Shown one piece after another: positions 27,343 through 35,371 of a stretch of DNA of 64,000 bases. Numbering within the stretch: the stretch's first letter is position 1; each line of letters begins with the position of its first letter. Position numbers and translations under genes: made by a program. The stretch is from Weeksellaceae bacterium (GTDB taxonomy: Bacteria > Bacteroidota > Bacteroidia > Flavobacteriales > Weeksellaceae). The stretch spans positions 3,278,925 through 3,342,924 of the forward strand of contig OX460916.1 of assembly GCA_949788275.1 (NCBI GenBank), in the 5' to 3' direction. Under the pieces are notes generated by a model. That model was not told the DNA's origin and searched no databases. It saw nothing but the letters and a program-made list of their open reading frames with translations.

Positions 27343-28998
27343 ATGAGAAAATGTATTGTATTATTTGGTTTGTTAGCTACAGGTTTATCGGCCCAAGTAT
27401 TAAACCATAAAGAAACCTTTACAAGACAAGATAGTCTTCGAGGATCGAATAATGAATTCCGAAATTGGTGGGATGTTAAAAAGTATCTAATTTCGGTAGA
27501 ACCCGATTTTAGTCAAAAATCAATCAAAGGAAGTAACACCATTATTTTTGACCTTCAAGGCAAGCAACAATCCGAATGGATGCAAATCGATTTGCAAGAA
27601 CCGATGCAACTGCACAATGCGCAATTAAATGGAGTAGGGGTAAGCGAGATAAAAAAGGAGGGCAATGTGTACTTTATCAAAGTTCCAGCGAAATTAAAGA
27701 AAAAAGGCAATGCACTGCATCTAACGTATGCCGGCAATCCTTTGGTGGCTAAAACGCCTCCTTGGGATGGGGGTTGGATTTTTGAAACCGATGAAAAAAA
27801 CCGCCCGTGGATGACCGTCGCTTGTCAAGGATTGGGCGCATCGGTATGGTATCCCAATAAAGACTACTTAGGTGATGAACCCGATAAAGGGGTCGAATTA
27901 GAAATTATCACACCCAACGATTTAGTGGGGGTTGGTAATGGACGTCTAATCGAAAAAAAAGCTTTGCCCAATCAACGAACGGCTTACCGTTGGAAAGTAA
28001 TCAACCCCATTAATAATTACAATGTCGTGCCTTCAATTGGTCATTATGTGAGTTATGAGGAGGTTTATCAAGGCGAAAAAGGCCCATTGGATTTATCCTA
28101 CCATATCTTGGATTATAATCTTGAAAAGGCTAAAAAGCAATTTATACAAACGGCGAAGATGCTTAAAAGTTTTGAGCATTGGTTCGGGCCTTATCCTTTT
28201 TACGAAGACAGTTTTAAACTAATCGATAGCCCCCATTTAGGCATGGAACATCAATCGGGAATTGCGTACGGAAACCGTTATGAAAACGGTTATTTAGGCC
28301 GTGATATTTCGGGGTCAGGTTGGGGAATGAATTGGGATTTTATCTTAATACATGAAGCCGGACACGAATGGTTTGGTAATAATATCACCAATAAAGACGT
28401 AGCCGATATGTGGATTCACGAAGGCTTCACATCGTATTCTGAAGCCCTTCATACCGAGATGCTTGACGGAAAGAAAGCCAGTAGCGAGTATGTGCTTGGT
28501 GTACGAAGAGCTATAAAAAATGATTCTCCCATTATCGGGGTTTATGGAGTGAATAAAGAAGGGAGTGGCGATATGTATAACAAGGGGTCCAATATCGTGC
28601 ATACCTTGAGGACGTGGATGAATAACGACGAGCAATTTAGGCAAATGCTAAGGGGAATGAATCACGAATTCTACCATCAAACCGTTACCACGGAACAAGT
28701 CGAAGCTTACTTAGAAAAGAAATCAGGACTGAATCTCAAGGCCTTTTTCAATCAATATTTACGCACCGTTAAAATACCTGTGTTGAATTATAAAGTAGAA
28801 CAAGGAAAATTGCATTACCGTTACATCAATACCGTCGATGGTTTTACCATGCCCTTGCGGTTGATGGATGAGGTGACTATTTTAAAGCCCACCAATCAAT
28901 GGCAAACAGTCACGTGGAATTCCAAGGATAAACAAGTAGTAATCGATCCCAATTATTACATCGATACCCAAGAAGTAACCAGTGCATTACCTGAATAA
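27343..28998 (+). CDS. M1-family metallopeptidase, secreted
   Basis: 551 residues from the ATG at 27343 (signal peptide MRKCIVLFGLLATGLSAQ; an in-frame ATG at 27313 adds 10 residues). The zinc motif HEAGH is at 337-341 with Glu360 as third ligand in WIHEGF (HExxH-x18-E). The exopeptidase motif appears as GMEH, close to the usual GAMEN. An N-terminal beta-sandwich domain precedes it. A periplasmic or surface aminopeptidase that trims peptides from the N-terminus is expected. Confidence 0.92.
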   Translation: MRKCIVLFGLLATGLSAQVLNHKETFTRQDSLRGSNNEFRNWWDVKKYLISVEPDFSQKSIKGSNTIIFDLQGKQQSEWMQIDLQEPMQLHNAQLNGVGVSEIKKEGNVYFIKVPAKLKKKGNALHLTYAGNPLVAKTPPWDGGWIFETDEKNRPWMTVACQGLGASVWYPNKDYLGDEPDKGVELEIITPNDLVGVGNGRLIEKKALPNQRTAYRWKVINPINNYNVVPSIGHYVSYEEVYQGEKGPLDLSYHILDYNLEKAKKQFIQTAKMLKSFEHWFGPYPFYEDSFKLIDSPHLGMEHQSGIAYGNRYENGYLGRDISGSGWGMNWDFILIHEAGHEWFGNNITNKDVADMWIHEGFTSYSEALHTEMLDGKKASSEYVLGVRRAIKNDSPIIGVYGVNKEGSGDMYNKGSNIVHTLRTWMNNDEQFRQMLRGMNHEFYHQTVTTEQVEAYLEKKSGLNLKAFFNQYLRTVKIPVLNYKVEQGKLHYRYINTVDGFTMPLRLMDEVTILKPTNQWQTVTWNSKDKQVVIDPNYYIDTQEVTSALPE

Positions 28999-29040
28999 TT
29001 ATCATGTTATGAACAACATATTTCTAGTTAAATTTACCCC

Positions 29041-30702
29041 ATGAAAAAATATATTGCTTATGCCATTGCAACAGGCTTATTGCTAACTGCAGCATGGCCA
29101 TCGCATGGATTCCCCTTGCTGTTGTTTTTTGCTTTTGTGCCTTTACTGTTGGCCGAGCATCAGATTAGTCAACGCCCACAATTTAAGAAGAAAGGGCGCA
29201 AGATTTTTGCTCTATCGGTGATCGCGTTTTTTATTTGGAATGCCGCCGTAATTTGGTGGTTGCATTATGCCAAGGAAACCGATCAAAATGGCGAATTGCA
29301 TAATTCTTGGATTTCCTATTTTATTCCCGTCTTATTAAATACGGTATTAATGTCGCTTGTTTTTCAATTGTATCATTTTGTAAAAACAAAGTCGGGAAAT
29401 TTATACGGCTTAATCTTTTTACCAGCGGTTTGGATTGCGTTTGAAAACTTACATCTCAACTGGGAACTAACATGGCCTTGGTTTAATCTCGGAAATGGAT
29501 TCGCAGCTTATTACGAATGGGTTCAATGGTACGAAGTAACGGGGGCATTTGGTGGAACCTTATGGGTATGGATTGTGAATATTATTATTTTCTACTATTA
29601 CACCGCCTATATTAATAAGAAGGATAAAAAATATTTAAAGCAATTGGGAATTTACGCAGCCTTATTAATTGGTATTCCTTTAGCGATATCCTATATCCGT
29701 TATTATACCTATACAGAAAAGGGCGAAGCCATGCATGCGTTAATTATTCAACCCGATTTAGATCCTTATCATGAAAAATACATGAAAGATGGGTTAGAGA
29801 TTTATGAAGAGATTAAGCAATTAGCGTTAAAAAATATACGTCCAGAGACTCAATTTATTGTTTCACCCGAAACATCGATTCCTGGTTCTTCTGCTTTGGT
29901 GTTCGACAATATGTACCAAGATTTAATTATCCAAGATATTAAAGAATGGACAAAAGTAAAGAAAGACTTGCATTTTGTCACCGGCGCTTCGGTAATTCGC
30001 ATTTATCCAACATCGTCTTTAGCAACAGAAACAGCATCGGTTATGCGCGATGGAATTACTTGGTACGATAGCTATAACTCAGCCTTACAGTTGGGTGGGA
30101 ATGACTCCATTGAAATTTACCACAAGTCGAAATTAGTAGCCGGCGTAGAAAATTTTCCATATAGAAAGTATTTAACACCAATTATTGGAGAAATTATGCT
30201 TAACTTTGGCGGCACAACAAAAACATTAGGGGTTCAACCCGAACGTTCTGTTTTCAAAAACGAGACGAATCATGCCGTTGTTGCACCAATTATTTGTTAC
30301 GAATCTATTTTTGGTGACTATACAACAGAATATGTGAGAAAAGGCGCAAACGTCTTGTTTACGATGACCAATGATTCTTGGTGGGAAAACACCGATGGAC
30401 ATCGTCAGCTACTTTTATATGGTAATTTAAGAGCTATTGAAAATAGACGAGCTATCGTTCGATCAGCCAACTCTGGGGTTTCTGGTTTTGTAAGTCAGCG
30501 AGGAGACCTACTGAAATCGTTACCATACGGAGTTAAAGGTACCCTACACGGTACTGTATTGATGAATGATGAACTAACGTTTTATGCGAAATATGGTGAT
30601 TATTTAGCACGCATAGCGCTACTGGTAATGGGAATTATCTTGGCCTATACATTTGCTCAAAAGTTACTGTACAAGCCTATGAATAAAATAAATAAGAAAT
30701 AA
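29041..30702 (+). CDS. lnt: Apolipoprotein N-acyltransferase
   Basis: Adds the third acyl chain to lipoproteins in the inner membrane. 553 residues: about seven hydrophobic segments in the first 220, then a nitrilase-like domain. The catalytic triad is visible as Glu277 (SPETSIPG), Lys362 (YHKSKLV) and Cys419 (PIICYESIFGD). It begins 42 bp after the M1 peptidase. Lipoproteins such as the one at 21251 are its likely substrates. Confidence 0.93.
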   Translation: MKKYIAYAIATGLLLTAAWPSHGFPLLLFFAFVPLLLAEHQISQRPQFKKKGRKIFALSVIAFFIWNAAVIWWLHYAKETDQNGELHNSWISYFIPVLLNTVLMSLVFQLYHFVKTKSGNLYGLIFLPAVWIAFENLHLNWELTWPWFNLGNGFAAYYEWVQWYEVTGAFGGTLWVWIVNIIIFYYYTAYINKKDKKYLKQLGIYAALLIGIPLAISYIRYYTYTEKGEAMHALIIQPDLDPYHEKYMKDGLEIYEEIKQLALKNIRPETQFIVSPETSIPGSSALVFDNMYQDLIIQDIKEWTKVKKDLHFVTGASVIRIYPTSSLATETASVMRDGITWYDSYNSALQLGGNDSIEIYHKSKLVAGVENFPYRKYLTPIIGEIMLNFGGTTKTLGVQPERSVFKNETNHAVVAPIICYESIFGDYTTEYVRKGANVLFTMTNDSWWENTDGHRQLLLYGNLRAIENRRAIVRSANSGVSGFVSQRGDLLKSLPYGVKGTLHGTVLMNDELTFYAKYGDYLARIALLVMGIILAYTFAQKLLYKPMNKINKK

Positions 30703-30714
30703 TAACTAAAACAG

Positions 30715-30745
30715 TTGCATAAGTAGTTTTTTATATATTACTTTG
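30715..30745 (+). promoter_or_regulatory. Probable promoter of rpmB-rpmG
   Basis: TTG at 30715-30717 and TTACTTTG at 30738-30745 are spaced by 20 bp, close to the Bacteroidota TTTG / TAnnTTTG pattern. It lies just upstream of rpmB, after lnt. Confidence 0.5.
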
Positions 30746-30777
30746 CACTCCGTTTATAAAATAAGACAAGAAAGGAA

Positions 30778-31014
30778 ATGTCAAAGATTTGTCAAATTAC
30801 AGGTAAGAAGAGATTAGTGGGAAACAATGTTTCTCATGCTAATAATAAAACAAAACGCACGTTTGATGTGAATTTGTTTAAGAAGAAATTTTTTATGCCA
30901 GAAGCTGGTGAATGGATTACATTAAAGGTTTCTGCACACGGTTTAAAAACAATCAACAAATTAGGTGTTGATGAGGCTGTAAAACGTGCACGTAAAGAAG
31001 GTTTAATCAAATAA
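30778..31014 (+). CDS. rpmB: Ribosomal protein bL28
   Basis: 78 residues, starting MSKICQITGKKRLVGNNVSH, with the typical KTKRTFDVNLFKKKF core. Only one cysteine remains, so it is the zinc-free form. It heads a three-gene group with rpmG and the DUF4295-like gene, the common order in Bacteroidota. Confidence 0.96.
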   Translation: MSKICQITGKKRLVGNNVSHANNKTKRTFDVNLFKKKFFMPEAGEWITLKVSAHGLKTINKLGVDEAVKRARKEGLIK

Positions 31015-31025
31015 ATTAAGTCACC

Positions 31026-31208
31026 ATGGCAAAAAAAGGAAATAGAGTACAAGTTATTTTAGAGTGTACAGAGCATAAGGAAAGCGGTATGCCAGGAATG
31101 TCTCGTTATATTACAACGAAAAACAAAAAGAACACTCCAGATCGTATCGAGTTAAAAAAGTTTAACCCAGTATTGAAAAAATATACTGTTCACAAGGAGA
31201 TTAAATAA
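31026..31208 (+). CDS. rpmG: Ribosomal protein bL33, zinc-free form
   Basis: 60 residues, starting [18 protein letters not shown] and holding [16 protein letters not shown]. The CxxC pairs of the zinc form are absent. It lies 11 bp after rpmB. Confidence 0.95.
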   Translation: MAKKGNRVQVILECTEHKESGMPGMSRYITTKNKKNTPDRIELKKFNPVLKKYTVHKEIK

Positions 31209-31222
31209 TAAAATTTTAGACA

Positions 31223-31372
31223 ATGGCAAAGAAAACGGTAGCAACCCTACAAACAGGGTCTAAAAAAATGACCAAAGTTATCAGAATGGTGAAATCACCT
31301 AAATCTGGAGCTTATGTATTTACTGAAAAAGTAGTAAATGCTGATGATGTTGAAGGATTTTTCAAGAAATAA
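31223..31372 (+). CDS. DUF4295-like small ribosome-associated protein
   Basis: A 49-residue basic protein starting MAKKTVATLQTGSKKMTKVI and ending DDVEGFFKK. DUF4295 genes lie next to rpmG throughout Bacteroidota. I recall that structural work on a Flavobacterium ribosome assigned an extra large-subunit protein to a family of this kind, but I cannot verify that match here. It is cotranscribed with rpmB and rpmG and followed by a terminator. Confidence 0.85.
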   Translation: MAKKTVATLQTGSKKMTKVIRMVKSPKSGAYVFTEKVVNADDVEGFFKK

Positions 31373-31407
31373 TCATTCTGCATTACGCACAATATAAAAG
31401 GTTATCG

Positions 31408-31440
31408 AAAGCTGCTCATCTATATAGAGCAGCTTTTTTT
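31408..31440 (+). terminator. Terminator after the rpmB-rpmG-DUF4295 group
   Basis: AAAGCTGCTC (31408-31417) pairs with GAGCAGCTTT (31427-31436), followed by a T run. It lies 36 bp after the stop. Confidence 0.85.
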
Positions 31441-31492
31441 ATTTCTTGAAACATCGTATCTTCGTACTTAAATTTTAGATAGTTTAACTTGA

Positions 31493-32455
31493 ATGAGTTG
31501 GTTTAAAAAAATATTAGGAAAAGAAAGCAAAGAAAAATTAGATGAAGGTTTGCAAAAATCAAAGTCTTCTTTGTTTGATAAACTGAGTCGAGCAGTTGTT
31601 GGAAAATCCAAAGTCGATGAAGAAGTCTTAGACGACTTAGAGGAAGTCTTAATTTCTTCGGATGTTGGCGTGGAAACAACCATAAAAATTATTCGCCGAA
31701 TCGAAGAGCGTGTTGCTCAAGATAAATATGTCTCTACTTCTGAATTGGATGTTATTTTACGGGAAGAAATCGCTGGATTGCTTTCTGAAAATAATGTGGA
31801 AGAGTCCCATGGATTCAATATCAATTCAGATAAAAAACCCTATGTGATTATGGTGGTTGGTGTAAATGGTGTTGGTAAAACAACCACCATTGGTAAACTA
31901 GCTTCCCAGTTTAAATCCCAGGGATTGAAAGTAGTGCTTGGGGCCGCGGATACATTCCGTGCCGCCGCTGTTGATCAATTAGTCATTTGGGCCGAACGTG
32001 CCGATGTGCCTATCGTAAAACAAGCCATGGGATCTGATCCTGCTTCGGTGGCTTACGACACGGTTCAATCGGCTGTTGCTCAAAATGCCGATGTGGTTTT
32101 AATCGATACCGCTGGTCGTTTACACAATAAGGTAAACTTAATGAACGAGTTATCGAAAATTAAACGTGTAATGCAAAAGGTTATGCCCGATGCTCCCCAC
32201 GAAGTTATGTTGGTACTCGATGGTTCCACCGGACAAAACGCTTTTGAACAAGCCAAACAATTTACCCAGGCAACCGAAGTAACTTCGTTAGCCGTTACTA
32301 AATTAGATGGTACGGCCAAAGGTGGCGTTGTCATCGGAATATCCGATCAATTCCAAATCCCTGTCAAGTACATTGGCGTGGGTGAAGGCATCAACGACTT
32401 GCAAGCATTTAATAAAATGGAATTTGTCGATAGCTTCTTTAGAAAAGAAAACTAA
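31493..32455 (+). CDS. ftsY: Signal recognition particle receptor FtsY
   Basis: GTPase that docks SRP-ribosome complexes at the membrane. 320 residues: short N-domain helices (1-100), then the NG GTPase core with GVNGVGKTTTIGKLA, DTAGRLHN and TKLDGTAKGG. There is almost no acidic A-domain, as is usual outside Proteobacteria. Confidence 0.97.
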   Translation: MSWFKKILGKESKEKLDEGLQKSKSSLFDKLSRAVVGKSKVDEEVLDDLEEVLISSDVGVETTIKIIRRIEERVAQDKYVSTSELDVILREEIAGLLSENNVEESHGFNINSDKKPYVIMVVGVNGVGKTTTIGKLASQFKSQGLKVVLGAADTFRAAAVDQLVIWAERADVPIVKQAMGSDPASVAYDTVQSAVAQNADVVLIDTAGRLHNKVNLMNELSKIKRVMQKVMPDAPHEVMLVLDGSTGQNAFEQAKQFTQATEVTSLAVTKLDGTAKGGVVIGISDQFQIPVKYIGVGEGINDLQAFNKMEFVDSFFRKEN

Positions 32456-32472
32456 CGCAAGTTTTAAAATAT

Positions 32473-32503
32473 AAACGCCTTACGAAAGTAAGGCGTTTTT
32501 TTT
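32473..32503 (+). terminator. ftsY terminator
   Basis: AAACGCCTTA (32473-32482) pairs with TAAGGCGTTT (32489-32498) around CGAAAG, followed by a T run. The 3' half of this hairpin, with its T run, reappears as an identical 26-base stretch at 37159-37184 and almost so at 34757. Confidence 0.85.
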
Positions 32504-32540
32504 GTGTCTTGAAATTGATGAATCAGCTGTTTAATAATTG

Positions 32541-32639
32541 GGCAACCGCTTCGCGCCGGGCTTTTTCACTATAGTTTTGTTTTGGCGCGCTTACGCGCAA
32601 CGCGCCATAACAAAAGCTGCCGTTTCAATCCCTGTTGCA
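32541..32639 (+). repeat. Dispersed structured element, copy C (diverged)
   Basis: Same plan as copies A, B, D and E, but the outer helix is GCAAC (32542-32546) with GTTGC (32634-32638) instead of GCGGC/GCCGC, and the inner helix is AGTTTTGTT-like with AACAAAAGCT. Both helices keep pairing. The small hairpin is CGC-TTC-GCG. It lies downstream of the ftsY terminator in the same orientation. A short 8-bp hairpin (32639-32646 with 32653-32660) follows. Confidence 0.65.
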
Positions 32640-32660
32640 AAAAATGCATTCACATTTTTT

Positions 32661-33129
32661 ATTCCACTGGAAATGAGATCAACTAAGCTCAAGCATTCAT
32701 ATAAAAACATCATCTTATGGCTAATATGGAAGCTGGGATAAACTTAAAAACTGATGGTAACTCATATTTATAAAGTTGAATATTAATTTCTTCATGTTAT
32801 TTCAAACAAGGCTCTAGAAATATTATCGTAATTATTTTTACTCTATTAGATGTTTCGTGTCTTTCAAATCATATTCTAATAAGTATTTTGTGATCCTCAT
32901 TTTAAGCGCTAATTTGGGTATCTTTAATTATATGTCGTTCAATATATTTTAGTTAAGTGAGAATTATTTTACGCAGAGAAGAACATAAATAAGCTATGTG
33001 CTTATTACTTTTCTAATTAATCATTTCAAAGAGGAAAATAGCTAATACTTAATCTATTTACTAATAATAGTTGTTGTGTGTCGCTTATTTTTATTATATT
33101 TAAAATTATTAACAATAAAAAAAGAATTT
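32661..33129. other. AT-rich region upstream of the first cluster 2 peptide
   Basis: About 470 bp between element C and the peptide gene at 33130. I see no gene, no repeat shared with other parts of the window and no good promoter consensus, although the cluster 2 promoter is expected here. Confidence 0.4.
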
Positions 33130-33342
33130 ATAAAAAAATTAGTATTATCAACAAGTTTAGTTCTTATGGGGACATTCGCTTTTGCGAACAATTCACTGTA
33201 TGAAGCGGAAGTCGAATCAGAAATTGAATGCCGTGAAATGAAATCTAAATGTGGAGAGATTGGGATTTTTTGCTGGTTTAAAGGTGAGCCTATTGATGCT
33301 GAGGAAGTAGAAGATTTTGACAATTATATGTGTAATAATTAG
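33130..33342 (+). CDS. Small secreted four-cysteine peptide 1 (start codon damaged)
   Basis: A 70-residue frame homologous to the peptide at 35069: signal peptide IKKLVLSTSLVLMGTFAFAN, then cysteines at 34, 41, 48 and 68 (C-x6-C-x6-C-x19-C), with CGE, FCWF, EP and DF-x2-YMC shared. Where the homolog has its ATG this copy has ATA. Expression would need an ATA start, a GTG at 33076 that adds 18 residues, or the ATG at 33166 that loses most of the signal peptide. It may be a recently silenced gene. It stands 66 bp before a GLPGLI gene, with a terminator between. Confidence 0.55.
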   Translation: MKKLVLSTSLVLMGTFAFANNSLYEAEVESEIECREMKSKCGEIGIFCWFKGEPIDAEEVEDFDNYMCNN

Positions 33343-33355
33343 TACTCCATTTAAG

Positions 33356-33394
33356 CGTTTGTTTAATAAACATAGATTAAACAAACGTTTTTTT
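33356..33394 (+). terminator. Terminator between peptide 1 and the GLPGLI gene
   Basis: CGTTTGTTTAAT (33356-33367) pairs exactly with ATTAAACAAACG (33376-33387) across an 8-base loop, followed by seven T. It ends 14 bp before the GLPGLI start, so the GLPGLI gene is expressed only by readthrough or from its own promoter, for which there is little room. Confidence 0.8.
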
Positions 33395-33408
33395 AAAAAT
33401 AAACGAAA

Positions 33409-34233
33409 ATGAAAAAAAACATTCTTGTACTATTTTTCTTTTTAGCACATTTTCTAAGTGCGCAAGGAATAAAAGTAAATTATGAATTTATGTACATAAA
33501 AGACACTATTGATGAGAAGACAATCACAACAGAAGGAATGCTTCTACAAATTAATTCAGTGGGCGATTCCTATTATATTAGTCACAATAAATACAAAGCA
33601 GATTCCATGCGTTTTTTAAGGAAAAACGATAAATTAGTGATTCCCAAAAGCGGTCCAATAATTATTGCAGATCTAAACAAAGATATACCTGTGTTTCAGT
33701 TACAATATTCCGTTGAAAAAAAGAATGGGAATTACTGTGTACGAACAAAAATTCCAATGAAAAATTATTTAATTACCGATGAAATGGAACAGATAAACTG
33801 GAAAATTTTCGATGAGTCAAAACAATGGTTAGGTTATACGCTTAAAAAAGCAACGACCACGATGTATGGAAAAAATTGGATTGCTTGGTTCACAGAAGAA
33901 ATTCCTTATGCCGAGGGACCTTATAAGTTTAAAGGTTTACCAGGTTTAATTCTAGAAATTGAAGACGATAAAAAACGTTTTCTATTTAAAGCAAACGAAA
34001 TAAAAAATACATCAGCGAATTATGTGGTGTATGAAGATTACAGAGATTTTATTAAAATAGCTAAGAAGGACTACCAAAAATTAGTAAAAAATTATGAAGA
34101 GAATCCTTTGTCGGCAATGCAAGATAGTCGATTTTCTGTCCCTAACGAAGAAGAATTTTTAAAACGAAAGCAAGCAGGTATTTTAGCAAATAATAACCCC
34201 ATCGAAAATGCGTTTAAATTGAATCTGAAATAA
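33409..34233 (+). CDS. GLPGLI-family secreted protein (cluster 2, gene 1)
   Basis: 274 residues with a signal peptide (MKKNILVLFFFLAHFLSAQ). The family core NWIAWFTEEIPYAEGPYKFK is followed by GLPGLILEI at about 176. The C-terminal part (PNEEEFLKRKQAGILANNNP) matches the protein at 35372 well. It forms the first of two peptide-terminator-GLPGLI units in cluster 2. Confidence 0.9.
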   Translation: MKKNILVLFFFLAHFLSAQGIKVNYEFMYIKDTIDEKTITTEGMLLQINSVGDSYYISHNKYKADSMRFLRKNDKLVIPKSGPIIIADLNKDIPVFQLQYSVEKKNGNYCVRTKIPMKNYLITDEMEQINWKIFDESKQWLGYTLKKATTTMYGKNWIAWFTEEIPYAEGPYKFKGLPGLILEIEDDKKRFLFKANEIKNTSANYVVYEDYRDFIKIAKKDYQKLVKNYEENPLSAMQDSRFSVPNEEEFLKRKQAGILANNNPIENAFKLNLK

Positions 34234-34243
34234 GACTATAAAT

Positions 34244-34654
34244 ATTTTAAAAGTCCTATGCTAACCATTGTACAGCCTATTAAGCTCTATCACCAAGTCC
34301 TAGATGAAACCTTATATTCGGTTTACTACGATTGGCACCAATAGTAATTTGATTCTATTGTTGCCACCTACTTTGACAAACCCCTTTGGAAGATTACCTG
34401 GGCTTATCTTAGGAGTGTTTAATGAGAATAATGAACATCATCTTCGTATCAATGCCTTGGATTAAATGCCGAGAAACCTCTTCTGGAACCATGATCCTTC
34501 AATCATTAAAACAGAAAGAAAAGAGCTATATAAAAGCAAACGATCATTTTATGAGAATCCCAAATTATTCTTACCAAAATTGCATTCCCGACCTGGAGTT
34601 GAGGATAGTTCACCCGCTAAGTCCATTCCGTATAATCCCATAGAATTGGAATAA
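34244..34654 (+). pseudogene. GLPGLI pseudogene, collapsed copy of the gene at 36207
   Basis: The text matches the gene at 36207-37055 closely but lacks its first about 80 bases and two internal blocks. The first deletion joins two TACGATT sites, the second two TTTGGAG-like sites; each is present twice in the intact gene, as expected for slippage between short direct repeats. In-frame stops follow (for example TAG near 34345 and TAA near 34466). The match continues past the stop into the shared tail at 34655-34921. Confidence 0.85.
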
Positions 34655-34921
34655 TTAAGTCCATTGATAAATGTTTTTTAGCGGGTATATGGAGTAATAA
34701 TTCTAGTCAGTCGTACAAATAAAATGAATCTTCGCTATAATTTATTCTTGATGTAGAATACGAAAGTAAGGCGTTTTTTTGTAGATTATATTCAGCTATG
34801 GACGGGTTTTGAAATCTCCCCAAACACCTTTTAATTAACCGACAGCGTGATTTCATCGTTTTAATTTACCCTTTATGGTTTTTTCAAAGGAATAACACCG
34901 AGTAAAAATAAGTACTTGAAA
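34655..34921 (+). repeat. Tail repeat, copy 1
   Basis: About 270 bp almost identical to 37056-37325, placed after the pseudogene as the other copy is after the intact gene. It holds a TACGAAAGTAAGGCG-T(7) stretch that matches the 3' half of the ftsY terminator but has no left arm here. Confidence 0.85.
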
Positions 34922-35068
34922 TGTTTTACTTTTTTTAATTTCTTTTTAATTTAATGAATAAGTTATTGATATATAGCTTGTTGATTTTTTAATCAATTCG
35001 ATCGATTAGAAAAGGAGGTTACTGAAAATCCTAATAAAAGAGTAAGTATAATGTTAAAAAATCGGTTT

Positions 35069-35311
35069 ATGAAAAAAATTGTATTCACCTTAGGGTTTGC
35101 ACTTATTGGAACTTTTGTTTTTGGAAATGATCAGTTTGACCGGAGAAATCCAGATATTACATGCAGTGAAGTAGAGGCTGGATGTGGTGAGTTTGGTGTT
35201 TTTTGTTGGTTTACAGATGAACCTATAGTTATTCAAGACATTAAAGATTTTGAAGATTATATGTGTTCTAATATCCCACCGGATACACCAGATACATCAG
35301 GGGAAAACTAA
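35069..35311 (+). CDS. Small secreted four-cysteine peptide 2
   Basis: 80 residues from the ATG at 35069, which starts the signal peptide MKKIVFTLGFALIGTFVFGN; an ATG at 35051 would add six residues. Cysteines at 32, 39, 46 and 66 keep the exact spacing of peptide 1, enough for two disulfides. The end (PPDTPDTSGEN) is extra compared with peptide 1. I do not recognise the family with certainty; small flavobacterial families of the DUF6520 type have a similar layout. It is followed by a terminator and a GLPGLI gene. Confidence 0.75.
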   Translation: MKKIVFTLGFALIGTFVFGNDQFDRRNPDITCSEVEAGCGEFGVFCWFTDEPIVIQDIKDFEDYMCSNIPPDTPDTSGEN

Positions 35312-35316
35312 CTTGA

Positions 35317-35349
35317 AAAGAGAGTGGTAATGAAACGACTCTCTTTATT
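35317..35349 (+). terminator. Terminator between peptide 2 and the GLPGLI gene
   Basis: AAAGAGAGT (35317-35325) pairs with ACTCTCTTT (35338-35346) across a 12-base loop, followed by a short T-rich stretch. It is weaker than the hairpin after peptide 1 but in the same place. Confidence 0.6.
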
Positions 35350-35371
35350 TAAAATTTTAAAAAATGAATCT

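Noticed and set aside
32538..32741. 67-codon open frame after ftsY
   Set aside because: It overlaps element copy C from end to end and shows no recognisable domain.
35011..35020. Strong Shine-Dalgarno-like AAAGGAGG upstream of peptide 2
   Set aside because: It is about 50 bp from the start at 35069, too far to act on it, and Bacteroidota genes rarely use such sites.
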